This document shows, one piece after another, positions 4,436 to 6,251 of a stretch of 6,251 bases of DNA. The position numbers and the translations under genes were made by a program. Location of the stretch: the NCBI GenBank assembly GCA_001805695.1, contig MHGT01000013.1:1-6251 (forward strand), read 5' to 3'. The stretch is from Omnitrophica WOR_2 bacterium RIFCSPHIGHO2_02_FULL_67_20 (GTDB lineage: Bacteria > Omnitrophota > Gorgyraeia > Aquiviventales > Aquiviventaceae). Below the pieces are notes generated by a model. The model searched no databases and was not told where the DNA came from. It saw only the letters and a program-made list of their open reading frames with translations. Position 1 is the first letter of the stretch; the number at the start of each line of letters is the position of its first letter.

Positions 4436-5967
4436 CGGATGACGGTGGCGAGCTCGCGCACCCGCAGGAGCCGGCAGGCGAGCGCATAGAGCAGCGCGCC
4501 CAGCGCGATCACGAGGAGCAAGGCGAGCCATGACGGCAGCGCCTCGCCCAGCGCACGGTGCGCCCCCCAGCAGCCGAGCCCCATGAGCAGCGAGGCCGCG
4601 GCGATGGGGAGGAGCGGCTCGCGCAGCGGCGCTAGGAGCGGCCGGTTCAGGCGGTGCTCGAGGCGGAGGGTGAGGCGCACCGCGTTGAGCGTGTTCGACA
4701 TGGCCGCCGCGAGCGCCAGGCCGTTGAGCCGAAGCGGCCACATCAGCGCGAGGCTGAGGAGCACGTTGACCGCCAGCGCCTCGGCCGCCAGGCGGACCGG
4801 TGTCCGCGTGTCCTGCAGGGCGTAGAAGGCGCCGGTCAGCACCTTGCTCGCCGAGTAGGCGAGCAGGCCGAGCGCGTAACAGCCGAGCGCCTGCGCGGTC
4901 ATGATCGTCGAGCGGTGGTCGAAGGCCCCATGCTCGAACAGCGTGCTCACGATCGGAAACGCCAGGGCGATGAGCCCCGCGGCGGCGGGCACGATGACGA
5001 AGCCCACCATGCGCAGGACGGAGAGGAGTGTTGCGCTGAACGCTTCCCAGTCCTGGTGCGCCGCCTGCTCCGCGAGCGAGGGCAGGCTGGCCTGCGCCGA
5101 GGCGGTCCCGAAGAGCGCCATCGGCAGCTGGACGAGCCGGTTGGCGAAGTAGAGCGCCGCGACCGCCCCCTCGCCGACCACCATGGCGAGCGAGGCGAGC
5201 GCGGTGTCGATGAGGACGCTCGCCTGATAGACCGCCGAGCCCATCATCCGGGGCCCAAGGAGCCGCATGATCCGCTCAGAGCCGGGATGGCGCCAGCGCC
5301 AGCGGAAACGGAAACCCAGCCGGACCGCCGGCGGCAGCTGAATCGCCAGCTGCACGATCCCGCCGGCGATCACCGCGACGGCCAGCGCGAGGACGCCGGG
5401 TTCCACCCGCGGCACGACCCACACGCAGGCCATGATCATCGCGACGTTGAGGATCGCCGGGCCGAGTGATGGCATCGCGAAATGGTGGAGGCTGTTGAGC
5501 AGGCCCATGAAGTACGCCCACAGCCCGACCAGCGTGATGAACGGGAACAGGATCCGGGTGAGGCGGACCGTCAAGGCCAGCTTCTCGGGGTCGCGGGCGA
5601 AGCCGGGCGCGATCAGGCGGACGATCGGCTCGGCGGCGAGCGCACCGGCCAGCCCCAGCAGGAGGACGAAGACCGCCAGCCGGACCAAGAGCGCCTGGCT
5701 CAGCCGCCAGAACTCCTCCGGCGGCTCCTTCGTGCGGTACCAGGTCAGCACCGGTACGAAGGCGCTCGTGACCGCCCCTTCCGCCACGAGGTCCCGAAGC
5801 AGGTTCGGGATCCGGAAGGCGATGACGAACGCCTGGGCCTGGATGCCGGTGCCGAAGAGTCCGGCGAGCAGCACGTCCCGGACGAAGCCCAGCAGACGGC
5901 TGGCCCCGGTGGTCAGGGTGAGGACCCCGGTCGAGCGGGCGATCCGATGCAAGGCAGAAGCGCTCAT
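4390..5967 (-). CDS. murJ: Lipid II flippase MurJ (MviN)
   Basis: MurJ moves lipid II, the peptidoglycan precursor, across the cytoplasmic membrane. The 525-residue protein is hydrophobic throughout, with about 14 predicted membrane helices, the usual size and shape for the MOP-superfamily flippases. The N-terminal signature reads ASRLLGFVRD ... FRIPNLLRDLVAEGA ... AFVPVL. Arginines matching the functionally important E. coli R18, R24, R52 and R270 are R24, R30, R58 and R277, the last within ALYFANRL. The late DTRTP motif is at 386-390. The position of E. coli Asp39 is Gln45 here (AQAF instead of TDAF). The start at 5967 gives the expected N-terminus (HRIARSTGV), but no Shine-Dalgarno sequence precedes it; a pyrimidine-rich heptamer repeat lies there instead. 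It is the first gene of the murJ-uvrC-ogt operon and is divergent from rpsT. Confidence 0.97.
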   Translation of the reverse strand: MSASALHRIARSTGVLTLTTGASRLLGFVRDVLLAGLFGTGIQAQAFVIAFRIPNLLRDLVAEGAVTSAFVPVLTWYRTKEPPEEFWRLSQALLVRLAVFVLLLGLAGALAAEPIVRLIAPGFARDPEKLALTVRLTRILFPFITLVGLWAYFMGLLNSLHHFAMPSLGPAILNVAMIMACVWVVPRVEPGVLALAVAVIAGGIVQLAIQLPPAVRLGFRFRWRWRHPGSERIMRLLGPRMMGSAVYQASVLIDTALASLAMVVGEGAVAALYFANRLVQLPMALFGTASAQASLPSLAEQAAHQDWEAFSATLLSVLRMVGFVIVPAAAGLIALAFPIVSTLFEHGAFDHRSTIMTAQALGCYALGLLAYSASKVLTGAFYALQDTRTPVRLAAEALAVNVLLSLALMWPLRLNGLALAAAMSNTLNAVRLTLRLEHRLNRPLLAPLREPLLPIAAASLLMGLGCWGAHRALGEALPSWLALLLVIALGALLYALACRLLRVRELATVIRWLGNPPLLQPFAGE

Positions 5968-5970
5968 ACG

Positions 5971-5988
5971 AATGGGGAATGGGGAATG
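5971..5988. repeat. Heptamer tandem repeat (AATGGGG) upstream of murJ
   Basis: AATGGGG occurs twice in tandem (5971-5977 and 5978-5984), followed by AATG. It occupies the place where the murJ ribosome binding site would be, and on the murJ strand reads as C/T-rich CCCCATT units. Such short tandem runs vary in copy number easily; any effect on murJ is unproven. Confidence 0.6.
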
Positions 5989-5994
5989 ATGACG

Positions 5995-6023
5995 TTGCGT
6001 ACGGTGGTATTCATGTGTAGAAT
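5995..6023 (+). promoter_or_regulatory. Putative sigma-70 promoter of rpsT
   Basis: TTGCGT (5995-6000, 3/6) and TAGAAT (6018-6023, 5/6) are separated by the ideal 17 bases. The predicted transcription start is near 6030, which leaves a leader of about 20 bases containing the strong RBS. I did not find an equally good promoter on the opposite strand for murJ. Confidence 0.55.
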
Positions 6024-6036
6024 AAGGCCCTTGTCG

Positions 6037-6043
6037 AAGGAGG
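6037..6043 (+). promoter_or_regulatory. Strong ribosome binding site of rpsT
   Basis: AAGGAGG is fully complementary to the usual 16S rRNA 3' end and lies 7 bases before the ATG at 6051. This picks the 6051 start over the GTG at 6048 (same frame, spacing 4) and the ATG at 6044 (wrong frame). Confidence 0.9.
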
Positions 6044-6050
6044 ATGAGTG

Positions 6051-6251
6051 ATGCCGATCAAACATGCCGCGCTGCGGCAGATGCGGAAAGACCGCAAACG
6101 CCGGCAGCGCAATCAGGCGGTTCAGGCCGAGCTGAGGACCCTCGCCAAGCGGCTGCTGACCCTGCTCAACGAGCGGAAGGTCGCGGAAGCCGGACAGCTC
6201 ATGCAGACGGTGGCGAAAGCCTACGACCGGGCCGCCTCAAAGCGCGTCATT
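6051..6251 (+). CDS. rpsT: 30S ribosomal protein S20, 3' end outside window
   Basis: S20 is a small helical protein that binds 16S rRNA early in assembly of the 30S subunit. Sixty-seven codons are present before the window ends; complete proteins have about 85-90 residues. The highly basic N-terminus (MPIKHAALRQMRKDRKRRQR), the Asn right after it, the long helices and the conserved DRAASKRVI segment match S20, where DRAATKG.IH is typical. The gene reads away from murJ behind its own promoter and a perfect Shine-Dalgarno sequence, consistent with high expression. Nothing in the visible part is broken. Confidence 0.93.
   Translation, partial: MPIKHAALRQMRKDRKRRQRNQAVQAELRTLAKRLLTLLNERKVAEAGQLMQTVAKAYDRAASKRVI

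Noticed and set aside
4436..4741. Longer UvrC starting at 4741
   Set aside because: The extra 102 residues are Ala/Arg/Pro-rich, lie wholly within murJ coding sequence, and precede a normal UvrC N-terminus.
4654..5469. 271-codon plus-strand frame opposite murJ
   Set aside because: It is a highly charged Arg/Glu/Gly-rich translation, the antisense shadow of a membrane protein gene, without an RBS or family resemblance.
6044..6050. Alternative rpsT starts (ATG 6044, GTG 6048)
   Set aside because: ATG 6044 is out of frame and GTG 6048 is too near the SD; ATG 6051 has ideal spacing and gives the usual S20 N-terminus.

Overview
The window is a GC-rich piece of bacterial chromosome holding ordinary housekeeping genes with some unusual small-scale structure. 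Five genes lie on the minus strand and one on the plus strand. Read leftwards from the right end, the minus strand carries murJ (lipid II flippase), uvrC (nucleotide excision repair nuclease), a short ogt/MGMT-type alkyltransferase, a membrane-anchored GAF/HD-GYP signalling protein and prfB (release factor 2, cut by the left edge). rpsT (ribosomal protein S20, cut by the right edge) diverges from murJ on the plus strand. Peptidoglycan synthesis, a Shine-Dalgarno sequence perfectly matching the usual anti-SD, and c-di-GMP-type signalling fit a walled, probably diderm bacterium. I cannot fix the phylum. An uncultivated high-GC lineage such as Omnitrophota is a guess from the general look of MurJ, UvrC and S20, not a demonstrated result.

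Layout. 1-765: prfB with a classic programmed +1 frameshift site. 766-966: intergenic region with a likely prfB promoter and, just upstream of it, a 104-bp near-palindrome that looks like a miniature transposon made of two inward-facing ends. 967-2460: GAF/HD-GYP gene with its own promoter at about 2518-2547. 2461-2626: spacer with short repeats and hairpins. 2627-5967: compact murJ-uvrC-ogt operon; uvrC overlaps murJ by 46 bp, and the ogt ribosome binding site reaches to the edge of the uvrC stop codon. 5968-6050: short divergent spacer with a heptamer repeat and the rpsT promoter and RBS. 6051-6251: rpsT.

uvrC and ogt form a DNA-repair pair (bulky adducts and O6-alkylguanine) downstream of the flippase gene. 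The main points for a second look are: (i) the palindromic element in front of prfB; (ii) a UvrC about 125 residues shorter than the E. coli protein yet keeping every catalytic residue I checked; (iii) a 30-bp in-frame insertion in that same uvrC, made of two 15-bp palindromic units, next to a catalytic aspartate; and (iv) the prfB frameshift site together with a possibly leaderless prfB mRNA. I found no convincing new multi-gene system, phage, CRISPR array, tRNA or rRNA here.
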